A DNA stretch of 64,000 nucleotides, taken from NCBI RefSeq assembly GCF_014842995.1, contig NZ_JACYXL010000003.1:529055-593054 (forward strand), written 5' to 3'. Positions 1-8,878 of this stretch are shown one piece after another. Under the pieces are notes generated by a model, which had not been told where the DNA came from, searched no databases, and was given only the letters and a program-made list of their open reading frames with translations. Numbering within the stretch: the first letter of the stretch is position 1; each line of letters begins with the position of its first letter. A program made the position numbers and the translations under genes. The stretch comes from Rhodanobacter sp. 7MK24 (GTDB lineage: Bacteria > Pseudomonadota > Gammaproteobacteria > Xanthomonadales > Rhodanobacteraceae).

Positions 1-116
1 GTGTCCTGGGCAATGGCCGGCGCGGCGATGGCCAGGCAGATAGCCGCCGCCAGCGGCAGCCGGGCTACCCGGACCCGCCGCATCCCCATGATCCGTTTCA
101 ATCTACTCGTGTGCAT
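1..116 (-). CDS. Exported protein, N-terminal fragment (possibly a TonB-dependent receptor)
   Basis: Only the first 38 or so codons lie in the window; the gene continues past base 1. The minus strand reads ATG at 116, preceded four bases upstream by GGAGG, then an N-terminus with basic residues (SRLKRIMGMRRVRVAR), a hydrophobic stretch of Leu, Ala and Ile, and a likely signal peptidase site after APAIA, before QD. In-frame ATGs at 89 and 83 are alternatives, but only 116 has a good ribosome binding site. The gene starts 46 bases after the sulfotransferase stop, on the same strand, so the two are probably co-transcribed. In Xanthomonadales, TPR-sulfotransferase genes often sit beside TonB-dependent receptors; that identity is inferred from context only. 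The signal peptide itself is clear. Confidence 0.6.
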   Translation of the reverse strand, partial: MHTSRLKRIMGMRRVRVARLPLAAAICLAIAAPAIAQD

Positions 117-162
117 AAACCCTCCCCAGGCAAGTCCACGACTGTCGATCGTTGTCGAACTG

Positions 163-2181
163 CTACTCCCCTTCCGGCGCCTCCGGATAACTCTCCAGCA
201 CCGGCCCCAGTGCCGATGCCAGCGGCTCCAGCCACGCCATGTAATGCCGCCAGTGATCCAACCCCTCCCGGTAGATCGGCTGACGTACCTGTTCCGAGCT
301 GGGCGTGCGCACCGGCCGCGGATTCTTAAAAAAGCGCAGACACGCGTCTTCGAACGGCAGACCGCAGTAGTCGAGCAGCCGGCGTACTTCGCCCTCGGTG
401 TCCTCGACCATGCGCTCGTACGCCACGCGGTGGACGCATCCAGGCAGCACGGCGTCGAAATGCGCCATCAGCGCCACGTAATCGCGGTAGTAGCGCCCTA
501 CGTCCGTCAGGTCGTAACTGAAATGCTGCCCGCGCGCGAAATGCTGCTTGAAAGCCGAGAAGCCGCAGGCCAGCGGATGTCGGCGCGCGTCGATGATCTT
601 CGCGTTCGGCAGCATCAATTGGATCAGGCCGATGTGCATGAAGTTGTTCGGCATCTTGTCGATGAACAACGGTGCCGGAGTCTTGCGCTGGATCCGGGTG
701 TGCGCCAGGTAGCGCTCGCCGAGCGCGCGCAGCGCGTCGGCATCGAGCGCCGCCAGCGCAGCGTGATAGGGCATCGCCTCGTCGGTGTCGCCCTGCTGGC
801 GCAGCAGGCGGGTGATCGAGATGATCTCCGGCAACTCCATCGTGCCTTCGACCTGGCTGTGACTGGAGAGGATCTGTTCGATCAGGGTGGAGCCGGCACG
901 CGGCAGGCCGACCACAAAGATCGGATCGGGTGCCGTACTGCCGCCACCGGCGCGCGCAGCGAAGAAATCGCGGGTGTAATGCTCGCGGATGTAGCGCACC
1001 CGCGCGCTGGTGTCGTCGGCGCTGTAGTGCAACTGCGCGCGGCGGATCGCGTTGCCTTGCGCGTAATGGCGGAACGACGGTTCGTACTCGCCGGCATCCT
1101 CCAATGCCTTGCCGACGGCGAACTCCAGATGCAAACGGTCGCCCTCGGCCAGATCCGCGCGCGCCAGCTGCGCGCACATCGCGGCCAGTTCGTCTGCGCC
1201 GAAGCGGAAGGTCTTCAGATTGGCCAGGCTCCACCAGACTTCGCCGAACGAGGGTTCGAGTTCCAGGCTGCGGCGATAGGCGGCGACGGCGCGTTCGAGA
1301 TGGCCGGCAGTCTTCAGCGCATGGCCGTAGCTCACCCACAGCTTCGGCGTGTCCGGATAGCTCTCCACCAGTTCGGCGTAGATGCGGATGGCCGCTTCGT
1401 AGTCGCCGACCCGGCACAACACCGCCGCCTTCAGGTTGCGGCAACTGGCGTCGCCGGGATCGGCCGAGAGCAGGCGCTCGATCTCGGCCAGAGCCTGCTC
1501 CGGCAGATTGCTTCGATGCAGGACCAGCGCGTAGTTGCGGCGCGCCTCGCGGAAACCGGGCGCCAGCTCCAGGCAGCGCTCGAGCAGTTGCAGGGCGTCC
1601 TCGTTGCGGCCCAGCCGGGCGGCGACCTCGGCGAACATGCGGATCGCCGCCACATCGGTGGGCACCTGCTTCAGGTGCGCGCGCAACTGTTGCTCGGCCT
1701 CGGGAATGCGGTTCTCGACCAAGGCGACGGCGGCGGCCATCAATTGCGGATCGCGGGTGGAATGGCGCACGTGTCTGGCATACGCCGCATCGCCAGCTTC
1801 CTGCTCGCCGGCCGCCATCAGGCAATCGCCGAGCACGCGCCAGGCCTGCGGCAGATCCGGCTTCAGCATCACCGCCCGGCGCAGCGCGGCGATGGCTTCC
1901 TGCCCGCGGCCGCTACGCGCCAGGGCCAGGCCCAGGTCGAAGTGGATCGCCGCCCAGTTCGGCTGGGCGCGCGCCAGCGGCGCGAGGACGTCCAGCGCGC
2001 CAGGCAAGTCACCCTGCAGCGAGCGCGCCGTCGCCAGCAATTGCAGGGCGCCCGGGTGACCGGGAGCCGCCTGCAGGATCTCGTCGAGCTGCCCGACCGC
2101 AAGCGCCGGATCGCGCTCCAGCAAGCGCGCGGCGTGAACCAGGGCCTGCTCCAGCGTGCCGGTGACGACGACTTCCGTCAT
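163..2181 (-). CDS. TPR-repeat sulfotransferase family protein
   Basis: A 672-residue protein with two parts. The first half (to about residue 330) is a chain of tetratricopeptide repeats with the usual 34-residue periodicity of A/L/G/Y/P positions, for example LVESYPDTPKLWVSYGHAL. The second half is a sulfotransferase domain with the PAPS-binding loop VVGLPRAGSTLIEQIL and a later 3'-phosphate-binding RRHPLACGFSAF segment. Such proteins are expected to transfer sulfate from PAPS to an acceptor, with the TPRs binding a partner; the substrate is unknown. The ATG at 2181 was chosen because the only upstream in-frame candidate is a GTG at 2238 without a ribosome binding site; neither start has a strong Shine-Dalgarno. 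No signal peptide is visible, so it is probably cytoplasmic. The following gene encodes an exported protein, likely in the same transcript. Confidence 0.85.
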   Translation of the reverse strand: MTEVVVTGTLEQALVHAARLLERDPALAVGQLDEILQAAPGHPGALQLLATARSLQGDLPGALDVLAPLARAQPNWAAIHFDLGLALARSGRGQEAIAALRRAVMLKPDLPQAWRVLGDCLMAAGEQEAGDAAYARHVRHSTRDPQLMAAAVALVENRIPEAEQQLRAHLKQVPTDVAAIRMFAEVAARLGRNEDALQLLERCLELAPGFREARRNYALVLHRSNLPEQALAEIERLLSADPGDASCRNLKAAVLCRVGDYEAAIRIYAELVESYPDTPKLWVSYGHALKTAGHLERAVAAYRRSLELEPSFGEVWWSLANLKTFRFGADELAAMCAQLARADLAEGDRLHLEFAVGKALEDAGEYEPSFRHYAQGNAIRRAQLHYSADDTSARVRYIREHYTRDFFAARAGGGSTAPDPIFVVGLPRAGSTLIEQILSSHSQVEGTMELPEIISITRLLRQQGDTDEAMPYHAALAALDADALRALGERYLAHTRIQRKTPAPLFIDKMPNNFMHIGLIQLMLPNAKIIDARRHPLACGFSAFKQHFARGQHFSYDLTDVGRYYRDYVALMAHFDAVLPGCVHRVAYERMVEDTEGEVRRLLDYCGLPFEDACLRFFKNPRPVRTPSSEQVRQPIYREGLDHWRHYMAWLEPLASALGPVLESYPEAPEGE

Positions 2182-2457
2182 GCGCCGGCTTGCCGCGACG
2201 ATGCGACAGGTACCTGTGGGGCAATCCCCGAACGGCACGGCAGGAACACAGCGCGTGGCATGGGCAACGGCAGCTCCTCATTGGGTTCGCGGCAATCTAG
2301 CATTCGAATCCGGCCGGCAGATAGTGGCACGACGGTGGCGCTGCGACGATGGACACACTCGCCGTGATCGGACATACACTGCCGGAACGCGCCGAGCGGG
2401 GACGCCGATGAAGACGATGGCCCGTTGCGCCCATGCCACCGGGGAATCGAAGCCGTC

Positions 2458-3528
2458 ATGACTGCCGACACCAGGGTCGAGGAACTCAATCGCGCGCATG
2501 CCCTGCCCGCCCGCTACTACGCCGGCGAGGCGATGCTGGCGATGGAGCAGCGCGCGGTATTCGCACGCAGCTGGCAGTTGGTCGCGCAGCAGGGGCAACT
2601 GGCCGAGCCGGGCGACCACGTGGTCGAGCAGGTGACCGGCGTTCCCATCCTGCTCGTCCGCGGGCAGGACGGCGTGCTGCGCGCCTTCCCCAATGTGTGC
2701 CGCCACCGCGCCGGCCCGCTGGCGCTGTGCGACGGCAAGGGTATCCGCGCGCTGCATTGCAAATACCACGGCTGGACCTACACGCTGGAAGGCCAGTTGC
2801 GCAGCGCGCCGGAGATGCAGGACGCCTGCGACTTCAAGGTCGAGGACATCCGCCTGCCGCCGCTGCGCGTGCAGGAATGGCAGGGCCTGGTGTTCGTCGC
2901 GCTGGCCGCGGAGGTGCCGCCATTCGATGCGGTCTACGGCGGCATCGCCGAGCGCATCGCGCCGATCGACCTGTCGGCGATGCGCTACCTGCGCCGCGAC
3001 ACCTACGACATCGAATGCAACTGGAAGGTCTACGTCGACAACTTCCTCGAGGGCTACCACCTGCCGCATGTGCACCCCGGCCTGTCGCGCGTGCTCGACT
3101 ATCGCGCCTACGACACCGAGCTGTTCCCGTGGCACTCGCTGCAATCCTCGCCGCTGCGCAACAGCAGCGAGATCTATGGCGACGGCGAGGCGTTCTATTA
3201 CTTCGTCTATCCCAACGTGATGCTCAACATCATGCCGGGGCGGTTGCAGACCAACCGCATCCTGCCGCTGGGGCCCGGTCGCTGCCGCGTGGTGTTCGAC
3301 TACTACTACGCGCAGGATGCGGGCGCGCAGGCGCGCATCGCCGCCGACCAGGGTTTCAGCGATGAGGTGCAGCACGAAGACATCGCCATCTGCGAGGCGG
3401 TACAGAAGGGCCTCGCCTCCGGCCGCTACGTGCCCGGCCGGCTGAATCCGAAACGCGAGAGCGGGGTCTGGCATTTCCAGAACCTGCTGCGCGCGGCCTA
3501 CGCCGGGCCTGCCGGGGAGTCCGCATGA
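2458..3528 (+). CDS. Rieske-type ring-hydroxylating/N-demethylating oxygenase, alpha subunit
   Basis: The 356-residue protein carries a Rieske [2Fe-2S] site, C81-R-H83 and C101-K-Y-H104, followed by a mononuclear iron region VDNFLEGYHLPHVHP with H201 and H204/H206 as candidate ligands and D194 as the candidate bridging residue. This layout is that of the aromatic-ring-hydroxylating oxygenase alpha subunits, a superfamily that includes glycine betaine, carnitine and stachydrine monooxygenases. The gene overlaps the next one by ATGA, and the operon continues with an amino-acid permease and a trimethylamine-dehydrogenase-like flavoprotein. I therefore infer oxidative N-demethylation of a betaine-like compound rather than aromatic degradation. 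A reductase partner is not encoded nearby. A TTG at 2425 is in frame, but ATG 2458 (MTADTRVEELN) is preferred; the ribosome binding site is weak (GGGGA about 12 nt upstream). Confidence 0.85.
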   Translation: MTADTRVEELNRAHALPARYYAGEAMLAMEQRAVFARSWQLVAQQGQLAEPGDHVVEQVTGVPILLVRGQDGVLRAFPNVCRHRAGPLALCDGKGIRALHCKYHGWTYTLEGQLRSAPEMQDACDFKVEDIRLPPLRVQEWQGLVFVALAAEVPPFDAVYGGIAERIAPIDLSAMRYLRRDTYDIECNWKVYVDNFLEGYHLPHVHPGLSRVLDYRAYDTELFPWHSLQSSPLRNSSEIYGDGEAFYYFVYPNVMLNIMPGRLQTNRILPLGPGRCRVVFDYYYAQDAGAQARIAADQGFSDEVQHEDIAICEAVQKGLASGRYVPGRLNPKRESGVWHFQNLLRAAYAGPAGESA

Positions 3529-4868
3529 GCAACAACGCGGCCGCCGCGCACGGCGAGCGCAAGATCGGCTTCTGGACCTGCACGGCGCTGGTGATCGGCA
3601 ACGTGATCGGCATGGGCATCTTCGTGCTGCCGGCATCGCTGGCGCCTTACGGCTTCAACGCGCTGATCGGCTGGGGCATCGTGCTGGCGGGCTGCCTGGT
3701 GCTGGCCCGCGTGTTTTCGCAACTGGCCCAGGCGTTGCCGGACGTTGGCGGCCCTTACGGTTACATCAGCCACACGCTGGGCAGGCTGACGGCGTATCTG
3801 GCGCTGTGGTCGTACTGGGTGTCGGTGTGGCTCACCAATTCCGCGCTGGCGACGGGCGTGGTCGGCTATCTGGTCGTGGTGTTCCCGCCGCTGGCCGCGC
3901 TGCCGCCCATGTGGTTCGCGCAAGGCCTGTTGTGCGCGCTGGTGGCGGTCAACCTGTGCGGCGTGCGCAGCAGCGGCGGCATGCAGATCCTCACCACCGT
4001 GCTGAAGTTGTTGCCGATGCTGGCGATCGCGTTGCTGGGCGGCTGGGTGCTGCTGACCTCGCCGGCAAGCTACACCGCGCACCTGCCCGCCACGCCGATC
4101 ACCCTGGGCGGCGTCACCGCAGCCTCGACCATCGCCCTGTTCGCGATGATCGGCATCGAATCGGCCAGCGTACCGGCGGCACGCGTGGACGACCCGGCAC
4201 GCACCATCCCGCGCTCCACCATGGTCGGCGCCATACTCACCGCGGCCATCTACATCGTCGTCTCGGCCGTGCCCTTGCTGCTGATCCGGCAGCAGGAACT
4301 GGCCGACGCCAGCGCGCCGTTCGCGCTGCTGATGGAACGCTATGCCGTCGCCGGCTCCGGACGCTGGCTGGCACTGTTCGTGGCGATCAGCGGGCTGGGC
4401 GCGTTGAACGGCTGGACCTTGCTGGTGGGCGAGCTGACCTGCACGATGGCCGGCAACGGCGTCTTGCCCGCCGTCCTGGCGCGTCACAACCGCCAGGGCA
4501 CCCCGGTGGTGGCGCTGCTCGTCACTGGTGCGCTGGCTTCGGCGATGATCGCGATGAGCTACAGCAAGTCGCTGGTGTCGGCGTTCACCTTCCTCACCCG
4601 GGTGGGCACGGCCGCCAGCCTGCCGCTCTACCTGTGCTGCGGACTGGCGCTGGCCGTGTTGTGGCGCAGGCGCAACGCCGCCTGCGCCACGCGCCGGACC
4701 ATGATTGTCGCGAGCGTCTGCGTGCTGTTCGTGGTGTTCGCCTTCGTCGGCACCGGCCGCGAACCTTTTCTGTACGCACTCGGGCTGATCGCCGCGGGCC
4801 TGCCGCTGTACGCGCTGATGCGCCTGCGTCGCCATGCCGGCCCGACCATCGGGGTGCTGCCGGAATGA
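3525..4868 (+). CDS. APC-family amino acid/amine permease
   Basis: This 447-residue integral membrane protein has about twelve hydrophobic segments. It begins with the family-typical first helix IGFWTCTALVIGNVIGMGIF, where the GxGIF signature lies in the substrate-binding unwound region of APC transporters such as AdiC and PotE. A second signature, FAMIGIESASVPA, matches the family's helix 6 ('ESA') motif. The start codon sits inside the stop of the Rieske gene (ATGA) and is preceded by GGGGAG. The stop overlaps the next start in the same way, so the three proteins are translationally coupled. Its role is probably proton- or exchange-driven import of the N-methylated amino acid used by the flanking oxygenase and flavoprotein. 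The substrate cannot be read from the sequence. Confidence 0.88.
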   Translation: MSNNAAAAHGERKIGFWTCTALVIGNVIGMGIFVLPASLAPYGFNALIGWGIVLAGCLVLARVFSQLAQALPDVGGPYGYISHTLGRLTAYLALWSYWVSVWLTNSALATGVVGYLVVVFPPLAALPPMWFAQGLLCALVAVNLCGVRSSGGMQILTTVLKLLPMLAIALLGGWVLLTSPASYTAHLPATPITLGGVTAASTIALFAMIGIESASVPAARVDDPARTIPRSTMVGAILTAAIYIVVSAVPLLLIRQQELADASAPFALLMERYAVAGSGRWLALFVAISGLGALNGWTLLVGELTCTMAGNGVLPAVLARHNRQGTPVVALLVTGALASAMIAMSYSKSLVSAFTFLTRVGTAASLPLYLCCGLALAVLWRRRNAACATRRTMIVASVCVLFVVFAFVGTGREPFLYALGLIAAGLPLYALMRLRRHAGPTIGVLPE

Positions 4869-6946
4869 GGGACCCGCGCTACGACATCCTGTTCACCCCG
4901 CTCAGGATCGGCCCCGTCACCGCGAAGAACCGATTCTTCCAGGTGCCGCACTGCAATGGCATGGGCCACGCGATGCCGCTGGCGCATGCGGCGATGCGCG
5001 AGACCAAAGCCGAAGGCGGCTGGGCAGTGGTTTCCACGGAGGAATGCGAAATCCACCCCAGCGGCGACCTCACGCCTTACGTCGAGGCGCGGCTGTGGGA
5101 CGACCGCGACATCCCCGCGCTGGCGTTGATGTGCGACAAGGTGCACGCGCACGGCGCGCTGGCTGCGCTGGAGCTGACCCACAACGGCCCCACCGCGTCG
5201 AACCTGTATTCGCGCGAGGTACTGCTCGCACCTTCAGCGCAGCCCACCAAGTACGGTTATCCGCACCAGGCGCGCGAGATGACGTTGCACGATATCCGCG
5301 AGTACCGGCGCTGGCACCGCGAGGCGGCGATCCGCGGCAAGCGCGCAGGCATGGACATCATCTACGTCTACGCTGCGCACGACCTGTCGCTGGCGATGCA
5401 CTTCCTGCAGCGACGGCGCAACCGGCGCAGCGACGAATACGGCGGCCCGCTGGAGAACCGCGTGCGCCTGCTGCGCGAGGTGCTGGAGGACACGAAGGAT
5501 GCGGTGGGCGACCGCTGCGCGGTGGCGCTGCGCTTCGCCACCGAGGAATTGCTTGGCCACGGCGGCGTGGAACTTGCCGAGGCACAGGACATCGTGGGCA
5601 TGCTGGCCGAACTGCCGGACCTGTGGGATGTGAACCTGGCCGCCTGGTACAACGACTCGGTGCCTTCGCGCTTCGCCGCCGAGGGTGCGCAGGAGCCCTT
5701 CATAGCCTTCGTCAAGAAGAGCACGAGCAAGCCGGTGGTGGGTGTTGGCCGCTTCACTTCGCCCGACACTATGGTGTCGCAGCTCAAGCGCGGCGTGCTG
5801 GACATGATCGGCTGCGCGCGGCCGTCGATCGCCGATCCGTTCCTGCCGCGGAAGATCGAAGAGGGCCGCATCGACGACATCCGCGAATGCATCGGCTGCA
5901 ACATCTGCGTCTCCGGCGACATGACCATCTCGCCGATCCGCTGCACGCAAAACCCGACCATGGGCGAGGAGTGGCGCAAGGATTGGCATCCCGAACGCAT
6001 CGCGCCAATACGCACCCCGACCCGCGTGCTGGTGGTCGGCGCCGGCCCTGCCGGACTGGAAGCCGCGCGTGCCCTGGGCCTGCGCGACTGTGATGTGAGC
6101 GTGGCCGAGGCACGCCGCGAACTGGGCGGACGCGTCACCCGCGAGTCGCGCATGCCGGGGCTGGCCGAATGGGCGCGCGTGCGCGACTGGCGCGTCGGAC
6201 AGATCAACAAGCTGGCAAACGTGGCCGTCTATCTCGACTCGGCGCTGAGTGCCCAGGACGTGCTCGACTTCGGTGCCGAGCACGTGGTGCTGGCTACCGG
6301 CTGTCATTGGCGCCGCGACGGCTACGGCCGCAGCAACGGCTTCGACATCCCCGGCTTCGCCGACAACCCGTGCGTGTTCACCCCCGACGACCTGATGGAC
6401 GGTCGCCTGCCACAAGGCCGCGTGGTGGTGTTCGACGACGACGGCTTCTATCACGGCAGCGTAGCGGCCGAACTGCTGCGCCTGCGCGGCTGCGACGTGG
6501 TGCACCTGACCCCGGACGACGGCATCGCGCCGTGGAGCCAGCACACGCTCGACTACCGGCATATCCGGAAGCGGATGGCCAAGCTGGGAATCGAGCCGCT
6601 GGTATCGCACGACATCGTCGGTTACGACGGCGGCACGCTCACCGTCGAGGACGTCTGGACCCATCAGCGCCGCGAGCTGGCCTGCGATGCGGTGGTCACC
6701 GTCACCGCCCGCCTGCCCGACGATGCGCTGTACCGGGAATTGAAGCAGCGTGAGGCTGAGTGGTCCGATGCCGGCATCCGCAGCCTGCGCTGCATCGGCG
6801 ACGCCGAGGCACCAGGGCTGATCGCGCACGCGGTCTACGCCGGCCATCGCTACGCCCGCGAACTGCAGGAACCGCGCGCCGGCGAGGTCGCATTCAAGCG
6901 GCATTTCCACACACCTGACGCCGACGACCTGCTTCGCTCGCGCTAA
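4865..6946 (+). CDS. Trimethylamine dehydrogenase-like iron-sulfur flavoprotein (N-demethylase)
   Basis: The 693-residue protein has an N-terminal old-yellow-enzyme-type TIM barrel, a [4Fe-4S] segment and a C-terminal nucleotide-binding fold (VLVVGAGPAGLEAARAL). The resemblance to trimethylamine dehydrogenase is close. Cys30 in the PHCNG context matches the cysteine that links FMN covalently in that enzyme. The cluster ligands are C342, C345, C348 and C360, and YVYAAH matches the catalytic Tyr/His region. Relatives in this family demethylate dimethylamine, dimethylglycine or N-methylproline. As the last gene of the Rieske-permease operon it would remove a methyl group left after the oxygenase step, donating electrons to a flavoprotein or quinone carrier not encoded here. 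It starts in the ATGA overlap with the permease stop. Confidence 0.88.
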   Translation: MRDPRYDILFTPLRIGPVTAKNRFFQVPHCNGMGHAMPLAHAAMRETKAEGGWAVVSTEECEIHPSGDLTPYVEARLWDDRDIPALALMCDKVHAHGALAALELTHNGPTASNLYSREVLLAPSAQPTKYGYPHQAREMTLHDIREYRRWHREAAIRGKRAGMDIIYVYAAHDLSLAMHFLQRRRNRRSDEYGGPLENRVRLLREVLEDTKDAVGDRCAVALRFATEELLGHGGVELAEAQDIVGMLAELPDLWDVNLAAWYNDSVPSRFAAEGAQEPFIAFVKKSTSKPVVGVGRFTSPDTMVSQLKRGVLDMIGCARPSIADPFLPRKIEEGRIDDIRECIGCNICVSGDMTISPIRCTQNPTMGEEWRKDWHPERIAPIRTPTRVLVVGAGPAGLEAARALGLRDCDVSVAEARRELGGRVTRESRMPGLAEWARVRDWRVGQINKLANVAVYLDSALSAQDVLDFGAEHVVLATGCHWRRDGYGRSNGFDIPGFADNPCVFTPDDLMDGRLPQGRVVVFDDDGFYHGSVAAELLRLRGCDVVHLTPDDGIAPWSQHTLDYRHIRKRMAKLGIEPLVSHDIVGYDGGTLTVEDVWTHQRRELACDAVVTVTARLPDDALYRELKQREAEWSDAGIRSLRCIGDAEAPGLIAHAVYAGHRYARELQEPRAGEVAFKRHFHTPDADDLLRSR

Positions 6947-7020
6947 GAACCTTGTTCGCGATCTCCCTGCCCTGCCTGCGCACCCACGATGCGTCCGAGC
7001 AGTTGGCGACCCAAAGGCGA

Positions 7021-7512
7021 CTACCGGGCAACCGTTTCGCCGCGCAGCAAATCAAGGCCATACAGCCGCTGGCGATGGAAGCGCAGCGGATGGGCGTCCA
7101 GCGCCCGCAGGTGTGGCGGCGGCGGCACCGATATCGGTTTGCCAAGCGCCAACAGGCGGTCCCAGCCCAGGTAGTCGGTATCCGGCAGAAGATGCAGGCG
7201 CAGGCAGGGATGCCCCTCACGATCGATGCCGTCGATCCACTCGCGCGGACCATCCGGTGCGATTTCGCTGGCCGCCAACAGCCAGTCCACCCGCAGCAGC
7301 GGCGCCAACTCGGGTGTCGCCACCAGCACCTTGCACGACCGCTGCGGCAGATCCTGGCCGCAGACAACCAGCGGCATGTACAACACGCTGCCGAGTGCCG
7401 GCAGCGCGGCGGCCAGCGTCGCCGGCGTCATGCGCAGATGGCGTCGACATACGTCCCCGTGTGCGGCCTGCAGGCATCGCGTCAATCGTTGTCGCCACCA
7501 TGGACCATGCAT
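7021..7512 (-). CDS. Conserved protein of unknown function downstream of hemP
   Basis: The 163-residue reading frame begins at ATG 7512 with GGAGG six bases upstream, which makes translation likely. It starts 89 bases after the hemP stop on the same strand. The sequence has no signal peptide or membrane helix; a hydrophobic stretch (ALGSVLYMPLVVCG) is followed by an alpha/beta-like region and a proline-rich motif (PISVPPPPHLRALD). I do not recognise the family; it does not resemble HutX/ChuX or HmuS. Because it sits behind a Fur-box-controlled hemin uptake gene, a role in heme or iron handling is a reasonable guess from position only. The opposite strand also has open frames here, but without ribosome binding sites. 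Confidence 0.6.
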   Translation of the reverse strand: MHGPWWRQRLTRCLQAAHGDVCRRHLRMTPATLAAALPALGSVLYMPLVVCGQDLPQRSCKVLVATPELAPLLRVDWLLAASEIAPDGPREWIDGIDREGHPCLRLHLLPDTDYLGWDRLLALGKPISVPPPPHLRALDAHPLRFHRQRLYGLDLLRGETVAR

Positions 7513-7601
7513 CGCCCGCCTCCAGCGTCACGAACGCGTGCCATCCGATCCGCAATAGCGCGCGCCGTCGCCCGCTGCGCCTGCGAACGCCGGCCATGCG
7601 C

Positions 7602-7817
7602 TTACTTGGTGAGGATCAGCTTGTCGTTGCGGGTGAGCCGCAGGTGGTATTCGCTGCCCTGGTGCTGGATCACCAGTTCGCGCCCGCCTTCCAGCAGCGA
7701 CTGGCTGCTGATGCGGCGCACGGCGGCTGTCGTTTCGTCGGCACGGGAACGCAGTGAAAGACGCGGCAGCTTGCGGATGCTGGCAGCCGGCAAACTCAAG
7801 GTAGTGGCGATCGACAT
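7602..7817 (-). CDS. hemP: Hemin uptake protein HemP
   Basis: A 71-residue protein whose C-terminal half has the HemP signature: V-R-R-I-S-S-Q-S-L-L, then G-R-E-L-V-I-Q-H-Q-G-S-E-Y, then LRLTRNDKLILTK as the terminus. HemP/HmuP proteins are small iron-stress proteins associated with heme uptake loci; in some bacteria HmuP acts with Fur-family regulators on the heme receptor gene. The ATG at 7817 is preferred because GGAG lies about eight bases upstream; an in-frame TTG at 7841 lacks one. A near-consensus Fur box lies 36 bases upstream (7853-7871). No TonB-dependent heme receptor or heme ABC transporter is present in this part of the window, so the partner uptake system must be elsewhere. Confidence 0.85.
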   Translation of the reverse strand: MSIATTLSLPAASIRKLPRLSLRSRADETTAAVRRISSQSLLEGGRELVIQHQGSEYHLRLTRNDKLILTK

Positions 7818-7852
7818 GGATGACTCCGCTGTGAGCTTCAAGCGAAGTTTAT

Positions 7853-7871
7853 GATAATGATTCTCATTAAC
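7853..7871 (-). promoter_or_regulatory. Fur box upstream of hemP
   Basis: The 19 bases GATAATGATTCTCATTAAC match the palindromic Fur consensus (GATAATGATAATCATTATC) at 16 of 19 positions. The site lies just upstream of the hemP start and downstream of the aldo/keto reductase stop, where a minus-strand hemP promoter is expected. It predicts iron-dependent repression of hemP and the gene behind it. Confidence 0.85.
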
Positions 7872-7909
7872 ATGTCAATCGACGCGATTGGCAGAGCCGG
7901 TCGCCGGCC

Positions 7910-8878
7910 TTACGCGACTGCCTGCGCCACCCGCTGACGCATCGCCTCGTCCAGCTTCGGCAACACGTCCAGCGCGTCTAGGTTGTGCTGCAGCTGTTCC
8001 AGCCGGCTTGCGCCCAGCATCACCGTGGACACATGCGGATTGGCCACGCACCAGGCGATCGCCAGTTGCGCGGTGCTGCAACCCAGCTCGTCGGCAAGCG
8101 GCCGCAACCGCTGCACCTTCGCCACACGCTGGCCATGCTCGCCGAGCACCGTGTCGTGCAGCCATGCATAGTCTGGGTGCGCCAGTCGCGAGTCGGCAGG
8201 CACGCCGTCGTCGTACTTGCCGCTGAGCAGGCCCGAGGCCAACGGCGACCAGATCGTGGTGCCCATGCCGAAGTCCTGGTACAGCGGCGCGTATTCCACC
8301 TCGACCCGCTCTCGGTGCAGCAGGTTGTACTGGGGCTGCTCCATCGTCGGCGCCGTCAGGTGGTTCTCGCGCGCGATGCGATACGCCTCGCGGATCGCAT
8401 CGGCGGGCCACTCGCTGGTGCCCCAATACAGCACCTTGCCCTGGCGTACCAGGAGATCCATCGCCGCCACGGTCTCTTCGATCGGCGTGTCCGGGTCGGG
8501 GCGATGGCAGAAGTAGAGATCCAGGTAATCCACGCGCAACCGCTGCAGCGCCTGGTGGCAGGCTTCGACCACGTGCTTGCGCGACAGCCCGCGCTGGGTC
8601 GGCTTCGGATGATCGCTGGCACCGAAGAACACCTTGCTGGACACGCACCAGCTGTCGCGCGGGAAGCGCAGGTCGGCCAGCACATCGCCCATCAGCGACT
8701 CGGCCACGCCGTTGCCATAGGTCTCGGCGTTGTCGAAGAAATTCACCCCGCGATCCCAGGCCAGCGCCAGCATGTCGCGCGCCAGCGAACGCCCCACGCT
8801 CTTGCCGAACGTGGCCCAGGCACCGAAGGAGAGGACCGAAAGAGGCAGGCCGGATTGGCCAAGGCGGCGGTATTGCAT
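7910..8878 (-). CDS. Aldo/keto reductase (voltage-gated K+ channel beta-subunit-like/YghZ type)
   Basis: The 322-residue protein starts MQYRRLGQSGLPLSVLSFG, the usual opening of this group of aldo/keto reductases. The catalytic tetrad is visible as the Asp and Tyr of NFFDNAETYGNG, the Lys of SSKVFFG and the His of LYFCHRPD. An NADPH-binding C-terminal part (PLASGLLSGKYDDG, TVMLGASRLEQL) follows. These enzymes reduce aldehydes and related carbonyls in the cytoplasm. The ATG at 8878 has GGAG seven bases upstream; upstream in-frame ATGs at 8890 and 8959 would add a non-homologous extension. The gene is divergent from the fucosidase gene and shares the AT-rich region containing the ATATTTGAA repeats. 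Confidence 0.88.
   Translation of the reverse strand: MQYRRLGQSGLPLSVLSFGAWATFGKSVGRSLARDMLALAWDRGVNFFDNAETYGNGVAESLMGDVLADLRFPRDSWCVSSKVFFGASDHPKPTQRGLSRKHVVEACHQALQRLRVDYLDLYFCHRPDPDTPIEETVAAMDLLVRQGKVLYWGTSEWPADAIREAYRIARENHLTAPTMEQPQYNLLHRERVEVEYAPLYQDFGMGTTIWSPLASGLLSGKYDDGVPADSRLAHPDYAWLHDTVLGEHGQRVAKVQRLRPLADELGCSTAQLAIAWCVANPHVSTVMLGASRLEQLQHNLDALDVLPKLDEAMRQRVAQAVA

Noticed and set aside
163..2367. Long open frame on the + strand opposite the TPR-sulfotransferase
   Set aside because: It is the high-GC mirror of a well-supported minus-strand protein with TPR and PAPS motifs; its own translation shows no domain.
3806..6946. A fused frame joining the end of the permease to the flavoprotein
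   Set aside because: The flavoprotein starts at 4865 with ATGA overlap; the extra N-terminal part is out of the permease frame and has no similarity.
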